Source: Jeotgalicoccus psychrophilus DSM 19085 (GTDB lineage: Bacteria > Bacillota > Bacilli > Staphylococcales > Salinicoccaceae). From it: 64,000 nt of DNA. The DNA lies in assembly GCF_000425845.1 (NCBI RefSeq), contig NZ_AUEF01000001.1, forward strand, positions 248,001 through 312,000. Reading direction: 5' to 3'. Of the stretch, positions 16,834 through 26,465 are shown piece after piece. Within the stretch, counting starts at the first letter, position 1, and each line of letters opens with the position of its first letter. A program made the position numbers and the translations under genes. Below the pieces are notes generated by a model. The model ran no database searches. It was not told the DNA's origin and saw nothing but the letters and a program-made list of their open reading frames with translations.

Positions 16834-18607
16834 CAGCTCGACCCCCTTCCAGTGTTTCATCAAGCGCTTTCGATAAACTCTGGCGAAGAGACTGCGTTTT
16901 AAATGTTTCGTAATACCAGCCCTTTGCTTTAGTAAGTGAAGCGTGATTTCCGCGTTCAATGATACGGCCGTCTTCCATTACTAAAATTAAATCAGCATCT
17001 CTTACCGCACTCATACGGTGAGCTGTAATTATATTTGTTTTACCTCTTCTGTTTTGTTCAATGTTGTTTAAGATTGCTGTCTCTGTTTCAGCATCTACTG
17101 CCGACAGTGAATCATCCAGTATAAGAACCTCCGGATTTTCTATTAAAGCCCTGGCGATCGAAATCCTCTGCTTCTGGCCGCCTGACAGTGACACACCGCG
17201 TTCACCGACAATTGTGTCGTAACCTGCAGGGAAAGCTGTAATATCCTGATGAATATAACTTAACTCAGCAGCACGATAAATTTTTTCAATATTGATGTCA
17301 GGATTGGTAAAGGCAATATTATTTCTGATTGTCGTCGAGAACAGGAAATTATCCTGCGGCACATAGCCGAACAGCTGACGCAGATTTTTAATATCTGCCT
17401 GTTTAATATCAACACCGTTTACAGCGACTGTATTATCAGCATCTGTATCAAACTCACGGAGCAGGAGCCTGATAATTGAACTTTTGCCTGATCCGGTGCG
17501 TCCGACAATACCGAGTGTTTTACCCTCTTTTAGAGTGAAATGAATATCACGAAGTGATACTTCTGCTTCACCGGGAAACGAAAATTCGGACACGTTAAAA
17601 GTAATATCACCTGACGGTACAACATCACTTGTTACATTCGTACCGATATCACTTTTAGTGTTCATTATTTCCTCTATCCGGTCGTAAGATGCCTTGCCCC
17701 GCTCGATTAAATTAAAGAACCAGCCGAGAGCCAAAAGCGGCCAGACCATCATGCCGAGATACGTCGTAAATGTAACGAGCTGACCGAGCGTAATTTCATC
17801 AGCCACAACCATACGCGCACCGAAAAATATCGACAGAAAATAACTGATTGCGATAATCGCCGTAATTGTCGGATCAAATAGTGCATCGATTTTTGCCACT
17901 TTTAAATTCTTCTTTACGACATCATCGGATAAATTGGTAAAGTCTTTTAAATCTTCATCTTCATAGCCGAAAGTTTTTGTCACTTTGATCCCCGCAATGG
18001 ACTCCTGGGTTTTATCGTTTAAAGAACTGAACGCTGCCTGGGCAACGCGGAACAATCTGCTTAAAATCGAACCGTACCAGCTGGTTAGAATCACCATAAA
18101 AGGCAGCGGAATCATCGCAATCAATGTTAATTTCGGACTGACAGTCAGCGCCATCGTAATCAGCACGGCACCGCCTGTAATTACCGAGTCGGCAATCGTT
18201 AAAATACCAGCCCCCGCCGTCATCTGAACCGCATTAATATCATTCGTCGCGTGCGCCATTAAGTCCCCTGTCCGCCGCTTGCCAAAAAATGCCGGAGACA
18301 TTACCGAATATTTTTTAAACAGCCGCTCTCTTAATGTACGTCCAAGTCTGTTCGACGCTCCGAAAATCATCACGCGCCAGAAGAATCTGAATATGTAAGT
18401 TAAAATTGCGACAAAAACCAGCATCACACCGAATAATATAAGTGTATTTGATGTCAATGTTTCCGTCGTAATCTGATCGATAACCCGGCCGATAACCTGC
18501 GGCGGTACGAGCTCCATCAGTGCAACGAGAACAAGCATCACTAATCCTATAATATAACTTTTCTTTTCGAGCTTAAAAAACCATCCCAAATTCTTAAATA
18601 CCCGCAT
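16823..18607 (-). CDS. ABC exporter half-transporter, BmrC/YheI-like (degenerate ATP site)
   Basis: This 594-residue permease-ATPase partners the overlapping downstream gene. It has Walker A GRTGSGKSS, signature LSGGQKQR and the H-loop TAHRMSAV. Its Walker B reads VLILDDSLSAVD, with aspartate in place of the catalytic glutamate. This asymmetry is the hallmark of heterodimeric exporters such as BmrCD, where only one of two ATP sites hydrolyses efficiently. It is the first gene of the operon. Its upstream spacer is occupied by a 41-bp repeat array about 110 bp from the start. Confidence 0.87.
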   Translation of the reverse strand: MRVFKNLGWFFKLEKKSYIIGLVMLVLVALMELVPPQVIGRVIDQITTETLTSNTLILFGVMLVFVAILTYIFRFFWRVMIFGASNRLGRTLRERLFKKYSVMSPAFFGKRRTGDLMAHATNDINAVQMTAGAGILTIADSVITGGAVLITMALTVSPKLTLIAMIPLPFMVILTSWYGSILSRLFRVAQAAFSSLNDKTQESIAGIKVTKTFGYEDEDLKDFTNLSDDVVKKNLKVAKIDALFDPTITAIIAISYFLSIFFGARMVVADEITLGQLVTFTTYLGMMVWPLLALGWFFNLIERGKASYDRIEEIMNTKSDIGTNVTSDVVPSGDITFNVSEFSFPGEAEVSLRDIHFTLKEGKTLGIVGRTGSGKSSIIRLLLREFDTDADNTVAVNGVDIKQADIKNLRQLFGYVPQDNFLFSTTIRNNIAFTNPDINIEKIYRAAELSYIHQDITAFPAGYDTIVGERGVSLSGGQKQRISIARALIENPEVLILDDSLSAVDAETETAILNNIEQNRRGKTNIITAHRMSAVRDADLILVMEDGRIIERGNHASLTKAKGWYYETFKTQSLRQSLSKALDETLEGGRADDN

Positions 18608-18720
18608 TAATACACTCCCCTTATTTACACACCCCTATTTCACTTTGAATTTTACCATATATTTCGGAAATTGAAATAAATCATAAGGATGAAAAATGGT
18701 GGGGAGCTGATATTGCCTCG

Positions 18721-18985
18721 GGACTGGCGTGACCTTGTCTCATGCGTATCCGCAGTCTGCCGGACTGGCATGATCGGGTCTCATGTGTATCCGCAGTCAT
18801 CCGGACTGGCATGATCGGGTCTCATGTGTATCCGCAGTCTTTCGGACTGGCATGATCGGGTCTCATGCGTATCCGCAGTCTGCCGGACTGGCGTGATCGG
18901 GTCTCATGTGTATCCTCAGTCTGCCGGACTGGCATGATCGGGGTTCATGCGTATCCGAAGTCAGCGGGACTGGTATGAGCCAAAT
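18721..18985. repeat. 41-bp tandem array A3 (6.5 units)
   Basis: Units begin at 18721, 18762, 18803, 18844, 18885, 18926 and 18967 with GGACTGGCATGA. Each contains CATGA-TCGGGTC-TCATG (7-nt centre) and ends in CTGCC before the next GGAC. This is the only array not between convergent genes: it lies between the end of abgT and the start of the ABC exporter operon. The core resembles arrays A4 and A7. Confidence 0.96.
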
Positions 18986-18998
18986 CTTTCCATCAAAT

Positions 18999-19023
18999 AA
19001 AAAAAACCGCAGAAGCTCTGCGG
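18999..19023 (-). terminator. Terminator of abgT
   Basis: On the minus strand, CCGCAGAG / CTTCTGCGG is followed by eight T residues. Confidence 0.92.
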
Positions 19024-19034
19024 CTGTAAAACTT

Positions 19035-20573
19035 TTAATATGAAAGATTTGTTCCTGGACCGACCGGAATACCGAGAAGCATCCAGATGACGAACATAAT
19101 AGTCCAAGCTATTAAGAAAATGACTGAATACGGCAGCATTAATGAAATAACTGTACCGATACCGTTTTCTTTGCCGTAGCGCTGTGCGAATGCAACAACG
19201 AGCGGGAAGAATGGCATCAGCGGCGAAATAATATTCGTCGATGAATCACCGATTCTGTATGCAATCTGTGTTACTTCCGGTGCGATACCGAGCTGCATGA
19301 ACATCGGCACGAAAATCGGCGCCATAATTGCCCACTTGGCTGAATCCGCTGCGATTGCAAGATTGATCAGCGTTGTAATCAATATAAACACAATCAGTAC
19401 CGGCACACTGCCGATATTTAAGTTCTCTAGGAGTCCTGCACCGTTAACGGCAATAAGCGTTCCAAGATTGGAATAGTTAAACAATGCAACGAACTGTGCT
19501 GCAAAGAATATCAATACGATAAAGCCGGACATCGTCGCGAGAGAGCCGTCCATCAGTTTTACGGCGTCTTTATCGTTTTTAATCGTCTTATTCACTGCAC
19601 CGTAGACAAGACCCGGCACAAGGAAGATTAACATCATAATAAAGATGATACTTGAGATAAACGGTGAACCGACTATACCCCCGTCTTCACCCCGTAAAGG
19701 AGAGCCCGGGAAGACGACGAGACTTAATATTGCAAGTACTGTAACAACTGCAGAAATATTTGCCCAGTTTAATGCGCGTTTCTCCTGTTTATCTAAAGCC
19801 TTGTTCTCACTGATTTCTTCATTATCAAAATCAAATTTCTTCAGACGCGGTTCAACAATCTTATCGGTAATTAAAGTACCTAAAATTACGACAAGGAAAG
19901 TCGACACGAACATAAAGAACCAGTTATCCGTTGCCTGAACGATATAAGTCGCATCGAGAATGCCTGCTGCTTCCGTCGTAATACCTGAAAGCAGCGGATC
20001 ATTCGTACCGATTAACAAGTTAGCGGAATATCCGCCGGCTACACCGGCGAATGCTGCAGCAAGACCTGCAAGCGGGTGACGGCGGAAGCCGAGGAAGATA
20101 ATCGCACCTAGCGGCACAAGAACGACATAGCCGACACTGGCAGCGACGTTTGACATCACACCCATAAATACAACAATCGGTGTAACGAACTTACGTGGTG
20201 CTTTTGTGACCACATTTGTCATCAATGCACTGATATAACCACTTTTCTCTGCAACACCGACACCGATCATAGCGACCAGTACTGGACCAAGTGCCACGAA
20301 TGTAGTAAAGTTTTCAACCACACTCGTAAACATGTAGCGTATACCGTCACCTGTTAAAAGACTGACAGCGTGAACCGTTAATTCTTCACGCTCGCCCGAC
20401 TCGGGATTAATTCCGACATAGCTGACATTGACACCAAGTAAATATAAAACATGAGAAATTGTAATAACAAGCAATGTTAAAATTAAAAATATCGTGACCG
20501 GATGCGGTAACTTATTACCGGTAATTTCAATCCAGTCGAGAAGTGAACGCTTCTCTTTTAAACTGTTATTCAT
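19035..20573 (-). CDS. AbgT family transporter
   Basis: This 512-residue polytopic membrane protein has about 11-13 hydrophobic segments and the AbgT layout: an N-terminal SLLDWIEITGNKLPHPVTIF, a NVAASVGYVV segment and GTNDPLLSGITTEAAG. The family takes up p-aminobenzoyl-glutamate or exports sulfonamide-like antimetabolites, driven by ion gradients. Which applies here is unknown. It is a single-gene unit. A CRE-like site lies about 85 bp upstream of the start. Confidence 0.87.
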   Translation of the reverse strand: MNNSLKEKRSLLDWIEITGNKLPHPVTIFLILTLLVITISHVLYLLGVNVSYVGINPESGEREELTVHAVSLLTGDGIRYMFTSVVENFTTFVALGPVLVAMIGVGVAEKSGYISALMTNVVTKAPRKFVTPIVVFMGVMSNVAASVGYVVLVPLGAIIFLGFRRHPLAGLAAAFAGVAGGYSANLLIGTNDPLLSGITTEAAGILDATYIVQATDNWFFMFVSTFLVVILGTLITDKIVEPRLKKFDFDNEEISENKALDKQEKRALNWANISAVVTVLAILSLVVFPGSPLRGEDGGIVGSPFISSIIFIMMLIFLVPGLVYGAVNKTIKNDKDAVKLMDGSLATMSGFIVLIFFAAQFVALFNYSNLGTLIAVNGAGLLENLNIGSVPVLIVFILITTLINLAIAADSAKWAIMAPIFVPMFMQLGIAPEVTQIAYRIGDSSTNIISPLMPFFPLVVAFAQRYGKENGIGTVISLMLPYSVIFLIAWTIMFVIWMLLGIPVGPGTNLSY

Positions 20574-20657
20574 AGTATTCTCCTCTAATATAATAATCGC
20601 TGTTTATTATACTACGCGTTATTACTATTTACTAGCCAGTAAGTTTAAGTTAGTAAG

Positions 20658-20671
20658 TGAATACGTTTTCT
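20658..20671. promoter_or_regulatory. Possible catabolite response element upstream of abgT
   Basis: TGAATACGTTTTCT matches 12 of 14 positions of the CcpA cre consensus TGWAANCGNTNWCA. It lies between the abgT start and the terminator of the upstream binding-protein gene. This is inference only. Confidence 0.3.
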
Positions 20672-20674
20672 AAC

Positions 20675-20709
20675 AAAACACCCGGACAGAACCTAAGTTC
20701 CATCCGGGC
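20675..20709 (-). terminator. Terminator of the first peptide-binding protein gene
   Basis: On the minus strand, GCCCGGATGGAAC / GTTCTGTCCGGGT around TTAG is followed by GTTTT. Confidence 0.88.
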
Positions 20710-20727
20710 ATTTATTACTATTTAATT

Positions 20728-22416
20728 TTATTCTTCAGTACCGAACGAAGCATTTTCAAGTCTGATATTTCCTACAGGATCAAGACCGATATTGTTTACG
20801 CTGTCGTTGTTCACACCTAATAGGAAGCTCGTGTGATTTAGATATACTGCCGGTGAATCGTCAATCAGGATTTGCTGTACTTCGCTGTACGCTTCCTGAC
20901 GTCCTGCTTCATCCGGGTTCATACGTCCTTCATCAAGCAATGTATCTACTTCTTCATTCTCGTAGAATGAACGGTTCCCTGGTGCACCGAAGTTGTTAGA
21001 GTGGAATAATGCATACAGTCCGTAGTCAGCGTCAGCTGTAACTGTCGTCCAGCCGAGAATAAACATATCGTGTTCTCCGTTTGCTGTCTGATCAAGGAAT
21101 GCGCCCCACTCAGATTGCTGAACTTCTACTGTAATGCCAATTTCACTTAGTGCGTTTTGAATATATACTGCCGAGTCAACAATTGCTGGATCGTCGTTCA
21201 CCCATAATGTTGTAGTGAAGCCGTCCGGCTGAGAAGATTCGCTTAACAGTTCCTGAGCTCGCTCAACGTCAACGTCGATGCTCTCAAGATTTTCATCGTA
21301 ACCCCAAACGTCCGGAGCTAACGGACTTTGTGCTGTGATACCGTAGCCATCATACACACCGCTGATAATTTCATCGCGGTCAATTGCGTGTGCGATCGCC
21401 TGACGTACTAAAGGATCATCGAATGGATCTTTCTCCATGTTAAATCCTAAGTAGTTCATACGTACTGATTCACTTTCAATTAACTCAGTCGCATCACCAT
21501 TTTGAATACGTTCAGCACTTGCTGTATCAATTTCGTTGGCAATATCAATGCCGCCAGTATCAAGTTCAGCTAAACGCGCCTGTGTTTCAGGAATAACTCT
21601 GAATACCACTTCATCAAATTCGCGCTCTCCATTTTGGAAATCCTCGAATTTGCTTAGTGTTACCGAGTCACCTGGTGAACGGTCCGTCATTTGAAGGTGG
21701 TTTGTACCATCTGTTTCAGCACCGGTAACTCCGCCGATATGCTCGCTGATTTCATCAGCAACAGCCTGGAACTCATCTCCGCCTGCTTCACGCAGTTCAT
21801 AGTATTCTTCTAAAGTAACATCACTGCCGGCTTCATCAAGTGCAGCCTGGTAGTCTTTATCAATTAAATCCTTACTCATAATCCCGCCTGCGTTATGTGA
21901 TAAATGTGCAGGTAATGGAGCGAAGGCATATTCTGTATGTAAATTTACTTCGTAATCTCCAACAACTTCAACTTCTTCAATCATTTCGTAAAGGAATGCA
22001 ACCTGTGATGCAACGGCCGGGTCATTAACACGGTCAATTGTCGCTTTCACATCTTCAGCAGTAAACTCCTGTCCGCTGTGGAATGTAGTACCTTCGCGTA
22101 ATTTGAAATTCCATACTGTATCTTCTGTCGCTTCCCATTCAGTTGCAAGACCTGGAGTTAATTCCAGCGCTTCATCTTGGAAAATAAGCGATTCGTAAAT
22201 ATTACGTCTGATTTGAGCACTTGCCGAGTCATTCGAACCGTGCGGATCAACCGTGACCATATCTTCAGACATCCCGATATTAATCGTGCCGCCTGCCGTT
22301 TCTTCTGTACTGCCTTCCCCTTCTGCCGCTTCGTCTACATTTTCATCACTTGAACATGCAGCTAAAACTAAAGCAACAGTGAGTAAAAGAAAATACTTAA
22401 ATCCTCTTTTTACCAT
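20728..22416 (-). CDS. Peptide/nickel-type ABC substrate-binding lipoprotein, copy 1
   Basis: This 562-residue lipoprotein belongs to the family 5 extracellular solute-binding proteins (OppA/DppA/NikA type). It has lipobox LAAC and the family signature region WNFKLREGTTFHSG. It should capture oligopeptides or a similar ligand outside the cell for an ABC permease. I start at ATG 22416 (MVKRGFKYF) behind GGAGGTTAA; the 53 residues upstream in the open frame have no signal character. It is the most diverged of three tandem paralogues, each with its own terminator. No permease or ATPase genes are adjacent. Confidence 0.88.
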   Translation of the reverse strand: MVKRGFKYFLLLTVALVLAACSSDENVDEAAEGEGSTEETAGGTINIGMSEDMVTVDPHGSNDSASAQIRRNIYESLIFQDEALELTPGLATEWEATEDTVWNFKLREGTTFHSGQEFTAEDVKATIDRVNDPAVASQVAFLYEMIEEVEVVGDYEVNLHTEYAFAPLPAHLSHNAGGIMSKDLIDKDYQAALDEAGSDVTLEEYYELREAGGDEFQAVADEISEHIGGVTGAETDGTNHLQMTDRSPGDSVTLSKFEDFQNGEREFDEVVFRVIPETQARLAELDTGGIDIANEIDTASAERIQNGDATELIESESVRMNYLGFNMEKDPFDDPLVRQAIAHAIDRDEIISGVYDGYGITAQSPLAPDVWGYDENLESIDVDVERAQELLSESSQPDGFTTTLWVNDDPAIVDSAVYIQNALSEIGITVEVQQSEWGAFLDQTANGEHDMFILGWTTVTADADYGLYALFHSNNFGAPGNRSFYENEEVDTLLDEGRMNPDEAGRQEAYSEVQQILIDDSPAVYLNHTSFLLGVNNDSVNNIGLDPVGNIRLENASFGTEE

Positions 22417-22432
22417 TTTTGTTAACCTCCAA

Positions 22433-22447
22433 AATATTTTGATAATT
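22433..22447. promoter_or_regulatory. Weak CodY-like box in the leader of copy 1
   Basis: The minus strand reads AATTATCAAAATATT, three mismatches from the CodY consensus AATTTTCWGAAAATT. It lies 17-31 bp before the start codon. AT-rich leaders often give such matches by chance. Confidence 0.25.
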
Positions 22448-22530
22448 TGAATTATATAGAAAATAGCGAATTTATGCAATATAATAATTCGATTTCGTAT
22501 AAAGATAAATTTTAAAACAAAATATTGCAT

Positions 22531-22567
22531 AAAAATACCCCTTAGCTGCGAGAGGCAGCCAAGAGGC
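22531..22567 (-). terminator. Terminator of the second peptide-binding protein gene
   Basis: On the minus strand, CCTCTTGGCTGC pairs with GCAGCTAAGGGG and is followed by TATTTTT, 10 bp after the stop. Confidence 0.85.
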
Positions 22568-22576
22568 ACTTCCATA

Positions 22577-24250
22577 TTATTTAAATCTCACATTATCTAA
22601 ATGAATTCGTCCTGTTGGATCTATTTCTACTTCAGATAGTGTAGCATCGTTATAACCTACAGCGTATTGTGAATGGTTTAAGAATGCTGACGGTGCTTCC
22701 TCTACTAATATTTCTTCAACTTCTGTATAAATTTCCTGACGCACTTCTTCATCGGTCTCTGCGCGTCCAGCGTCTAATAACTCATCGACTTCAGGATTGT
22801 CGTAGAATACACGGTTACCCGCTGCCCCATGATTTTTAGAGTGGAATAACGCATATAAACCATAGTCGGCATCACCTGTTACTGTCGTCCAGCCAAGCAT
22901 GAACATTTCATGATTACCATTCGCCAGCGTGTCATAGTATGCACCGAGATCGAATTGTTCAATTTCAACATTTATATTCAGTTCAGCAAGCTTATTTTGA
23001 ATGTACACTGCAGTATCGATAACCTGCTGATCATCATAAACCCACAGTGTTGTGTCAAAGCCGTCTGCAAGTTCTGTTTCTGCTAACAATTCTTTTGCTT
23101 TATTTAAATCATACCCTTGTCCTTCAAGGTCTTCAGAATACCCCCAGACATCGGGGGCGAGTGGTCCTTTCGCTGTAATCCCCATGCCGTCGTATACACC
23201 TTCGACAATCTCTTCACGATTAATTGCATAAGAAATTGCCTGTCTAACTTTAATATCATCAAACGGTTCTTTATTCATGTTAAATCCAAGATATGCCATA
23301 CGTACAGAATCCTTAACTGACATCGCAGTATCCGCACCATTCTCGATACGCTCTACACTGGATGAATCAATATCTGCAGCAATCTGCACGCCTCCTGTTT
23401 CAAGTTCTGCAATACGTGCACTCGTTTCAGGTATTACTCTGAAAGTAACATTTTCAAAATAACGGTCGCCGCCCTGGAAGTCTTCAAATTTTTCTAAAGT
23501 AACTGATTCACCAGGACTGCGTGAAACGAATTTTAAGTGATTGGTTCCGTTCGGTTCATTACCAATGACAGTACCGAGGTGTTCACTTATTTCTTCCAGG
23601 ACTGCATCGTATTCTGTTCCGCCAGCTGCACGAAGTTCATAGTACTCTTCTAAAGATACATCACTCCCTGATGCCTCAAGTGCCGCTTCATAATCTTTAT
23701 CGATTAATTCTTTAGACATAATACCTGCAGTACTGTGCGCTAAATGACTTGCTAGCGGTGCGAAAGGAATTGATGTGTGAATATTAATCTCATAGTCACT
23801 AACAACTTCAATCTCCTCAATCATTTCATAAAGGAATAATACAGGTGCTCCGAGTGCCTCATCTCTGACTCTGTCAAAAGTTGCGACTACATCTTCAGCT
23901 GTGAATTCTTCACCATTGTGGAATGTTGTTCCTTCACGAAGTTTAAAATTCCACGTCGTTTCGTCAACCTGTTCAAACTCTGTAGCCAGACCCGGCTGCA
24001 GTTCCATATTTACATCCTGATTTAAAAGTCTTTCGTAAATATTTGATCTCACCTGACTTGAATGAGAATCATTTGAACCATGTAAATCGAGAGATACTAC
24101 GTCCGACAGCATACCTATAGTAATATCTCCTGTCTTCTCACTGCCAGCCGATTCATCGCTATCCCCTTCTTCACTTTGATCACTTGAACAGCCAGCGATT
24201 ACGAATAACATTGCCAGCATAAAAATCGATAACATTTTTTTACTAATCAT
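22577..24250 (-). CDS. Peptide/nickel-type ABC substrate-binding lipoprotein, copy 2
   Basis: This 557-residue family 5 solute-binding lipoprotein has lipobox IAGC and shares long identical stretches with copy 3 (TTWNFKLREGTTFHNGEEFT, LGWTTVTGDADYGLYALFHS). I start at ATG 24250 (MISKKMLSIF) behind GGAGGAG and discard 15 upstream residues. Copies 2 and 3 appear to be the product of the more recent duplication. It is probably a peptide receptor; the ligand is unknown and the permease lies elsewhere. Confidence 0.88.
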   Translation of the reverse strand: MISKKMLSIFMLAMLFVIAGCSSDQSEEGDSDESAGSEKTGDITIGMLSDVVSLDLHGSNDSHSSQVRSNIYERLLNQDVNMELQPGLATEFEQVDETTWNFKLREGTTFHNGEEFTAEDVVATFDRVRDEALGAPVLFLYEMIEEIEVVSDYEINIHTSIPFAPLASHLAHSTAGIMSKELIDKDYEAALEASGSDVSLEEYYELRAAGGTEYDAVLEEISEHLGTVIGNEPNGTNHLKFVSRSPGESVTLEKFEDFQGGDRYFENVTFRVIPETSARIAELETGGVQIAADIDSSSVERIENGADTAMSVKDSVRMAYLGFNMNKEPFDDIKVRQAISYAINREEIVEGVYDGMGITAKGPLAPDVWGYSEDLEGQGYDLNKAKELLAETELADGFDTTLWVYDDQQVIDTAVYIQNKLAELNINVEIEQFDLGAYYDTLANGNHEMFMLGWTTVTGDADYGLYALFHSKNHGAAGNRVFYDNPEVDELLDAGRAETDEEVRQEIYTEVEEILVEEAPSAFLNHSQYAVGYNDATLSEVEIDPTGRIHLDNVRFK

Positions 24251-24300
24251 TGATTTCTCTCCTCCACTGTGATGTTGATAAAATATATGTCTCAATAATG

Positions 24301-24341
24301 AAAAATGCCCTTTAACCAGTAAAGCAATTAAAGGGCGTTTT
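24301..24341 (-). terminator. Terminator of the third peptide-binding protein gene
   Basis: On the minus strand, GCCCTTTAA / TTAAAGGGC is followed by ATTTTT. It separates copy 3 from copy 2, so each copy has its own 3' end. Confidence 0.88.
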
Positions 24342-24352
24342 ATTTTTAGTAA

Positions 24353-26032
24353 TTATTTAAATCTCACATCTTTGAAGTGCAGTCCGCCTGCCGGATCCAC
24401 TTCGATACCGCTTATTGCTGTTTCGTTATAGCCTGCAGCAAACTGTGCGTGGAACAGGTATGATGATGGCGATTCTTCGACAAGAATATTTTCAATGTCA
24501 GTATAAATCTGTTGACGTGCTTCCTCATCTACTTCTGCGCGTCCTGCGTCTAATAATTCATCGACTTCAGGATTGTCGTAGAATACACGGTTACCCGCTG
24601 CTCCCTGGTTTTTAGAATGGAATAAAGCATACAGACCGTAGTCAGCATCCCCTGTTACAGTCGTCCAGCCAAGAATAAACATTTCGTGGTTACCCTGTGC
24701 AAGTGTTTCTAAGTACGCGCCCCACTCGAACTGCTCAATTTCAACATTGATGTTAAGTTCAGCAAGTTCGCTTTGAATGTAAACAGCTGTATCGATAATC
24801 TGCTGATCATCGTTTACCCAGATTGTAGTGTCAAAACCGTCTGCTACATCTGTTTCAGCTAAAATTTCTTTTGCTTTTTCAATATTGTATTCCTGTCCTT
24901 CAAGGTCTTCAGAGTAACCCCAGACATCCGGTGCTAAAGGTCCTTTTGCCGGAATCCCCATGTCATCGTAAACTCCTGCTACGATTTCTTCGCGGTCAAT
25001 TGCGTAAGAAATTGCCTGCCGGACTTTCATATCGTTGAACGGCTCTTTGTTAATGTTAAATCCAAGGTATGACATACGAACTGAATCCGTTGCAGTTACG
25101 GCAGTATCCGCTCCATTTTCAACGCGTTCCATATTAGTTGAATCCACATCAGTTGCAACCTGGATTCCGCCTGTTTCAAGTTCTGCCATTCGCGCGCCAT
25201 TCTCTGGAATTACTTTGAATGTTACGTTTTCAAAGTAACGGTCGCCGCCCTGGAAGTCTTCAAATTTCTCTAATACTACTGAATCCCCTGCACTGCGTGA
25301 AACGAATTTCAGATGGTTCGTTCCGTTTGGTTCACTTGCCACAACAGTCCCTAAATGTTCACTGATTTCTTCTTTAACAGCATCGTACTCGTCTCCGCCA
25401 GCTTCACGCAGCTCATAGTACTCTTCTAAAGTAACTTCGCTCTCAGCAGCATCTAATGCAGCCTGATAATCTGCATCGATTGTTGCTTTAGAAATAATAC
25501 CGCCAGTGTTATGTGCTAAGTGACTCGCTAAAGGAGCGAATGGTATGGATGTATGAATATTAATTTCGTAATCACTGACAACTTCGATTTCCTCGATCAT
25601 TTCGAACAGGAAAAGTACCGGTGATGCCATTGCATCATCCTGCACACGGTCGAAAGTTGCGACAACGTCTTCCGCGGTGAATTCCTCACCGTTATGGAAA
25701 GTTGTGCCCTCACGAAGTTTAAAATTCCATGTTGTTTCATCAACTTGTTCGTATTCAGTTGCAAGACCTGGTGACAATGACATGTCAACGTCCTGGAATA
25801 CTAAAGTTTCATATATGTTTGCTCTGACCTGGCGTGATGCTGAATCGTTCGATCCGTGTGGATCCGTCGTCACCATTTCCGCCATTGTTCCAATTGTTAA
25901 ATCCCCTGTTTTTTCACTTTCAGCCGCTTCATCGCCAGCCGCTTCTTCTTCGACGTTATCATCGCTTGAACATGCTGCCATGACAACTAAGAAAGCGATT
26001 ACAAGAAACGCTAAAAAATTTTTCTTCTTCAT
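24353..26032 (-). CDS. Peptide/nickel-type ABC substrate-binding lipoprotein, copy 3
   Basis: This 559-residue family 5 solute-binding lipoprotein has lipobox MAAC and is closely similar to copy 2. It starts at ATG 26032 (MKKKNFLAFLV) behind GGGGGGAA; the 14 residues before it in the open frame are rejected. Being first in transcription order, it may be read through partly into copy 2. A CodY-like site about 65 bp upstream would fit repression of peptide uptake in rich medium. Confidence 0.88.
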   Translation of the reverse strand: MKKKNFLAFLVIAFLVVMAACSSDDNVEEEAAGDEAAESEKTGDLTIGTMAEMVTTDPHGSNDSASRQVRANIYETLVFQDVDMSLSPGLATEYEQVDETTWNFKLREGTTFHNGEEFTAEDVVATFDRVQDDAMASPVLFLFEMIEEIEVVSDYEINIHTSIPFAPLASHLAHNTGGIISKATIDADYQAALDAAESEVTLEEYYELREAGGDEYDAVKEEISEHLGTVVASEPNGTNHLKFVSRSAGDSVVLEKFEDFQGGDRYFENVTFKVIPENGARMAELETGGIQVATDVDSTNMERVENGADTAVTATDSVRMSYLGFNINKEPFNDMKVRQAISYAIDREEIVAGVYDDMGIPAKGPLAPDVWGYSEDLEGQEYNIEKAKEILAETDVADGFDTTIWVNDDQQIIDTAVYIQSELAELNINVEIEQFEWGAYLETLAQGNHEMFILGWTTVTGDADYGLYALFHSKNQGAAGNRVFYDNPEVDELLDAGRAEVDEEARQQIYTDIENILVEESPSSYLFHAQFAAGYNETAISGIEVDPAGGLHFKDVRFK

Positions 26033-26094
26033 TGCTGTATTCCCCCCTTTGTTTGATAAATTTATTATATCCATGCCAATGTCATAATTGCAAT

Positions 26095-26109
26095 AATTTT
26101 CTAAAATTT
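26095..26109. promoter_or_regulatory. CodY-like box upstream of copy 3
   Basis: AATTTTCTAAAATTT matches 13 of 15 positions of the CodY consensus AATTTTCWGAAAATT. It lies 63 bp upstream of the start codon, a sensible promoter position. CodY commonly represses peptide transport genes in Gram-positive bacteria. Binding here is inferred. Confidence 0.45.
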
Positions 26110-26118
26110 AAATAAATA

Positions 26119-26149
26119 TAAAAAACACGCACTTTAAAAAGTGCGTGTT
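26119..26149 (-). terminator. Terminator of yneF
   Basis: On the minus strand, ACACGCACTTT / AAAGTGCGTGT is followed by TTTTT. Confidence 0.92.
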
Positions 26150-26159
26150 CTCTATGTTT

Positions 26160-26408
26160 TTACTTCTTCTCTTTTTTAGCTTGTTCTGATGATTTATTCA
26201 TCATACTCAGCATTTGATTAATTTTCTTCTGCGAAGGTTTTTGTCCCATCTGCATCATCATAATTCTGAGCATGTCTTCATTAATAGGAGGGTTCTTCTC
26301 CAAATAATCCATCATATATTTTCTAGAGATCCAAAATCCTAATGCGAAACCACCAATGAGGGCTACGATTACAATTAGTATCCATATCCAAGTCGCCAAA
26401 ATGCTCAC
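26160..26408 (-). CDS. yneF: YneF/UPF0154 small membrane protein
   Basis: This 82-residue protein has one N-terminal membrane segment ([20 protein letters not shown]). A conserved cytoplasmic part follows ([20 protein letters not shown]), diagnostic of UPF0154/YneF. It lies downstream of tkt, as in Bacillus and staphylococci. The function is unknown. Confidence 0.9.
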   Translation of the reverse strand: MSILATWIWILIVIVALIGGFALGFWISRKYMMDYLEKNPPINEDMLRIMMMQMGQKPSQKKINQMLSMMNKSSEQAKKEKK

Positions 26409-26465
26409 CTCTTTTCCGTGTAAACCACTATTTAGTTTACATTAACGGCCATTTAAATTCAATGC

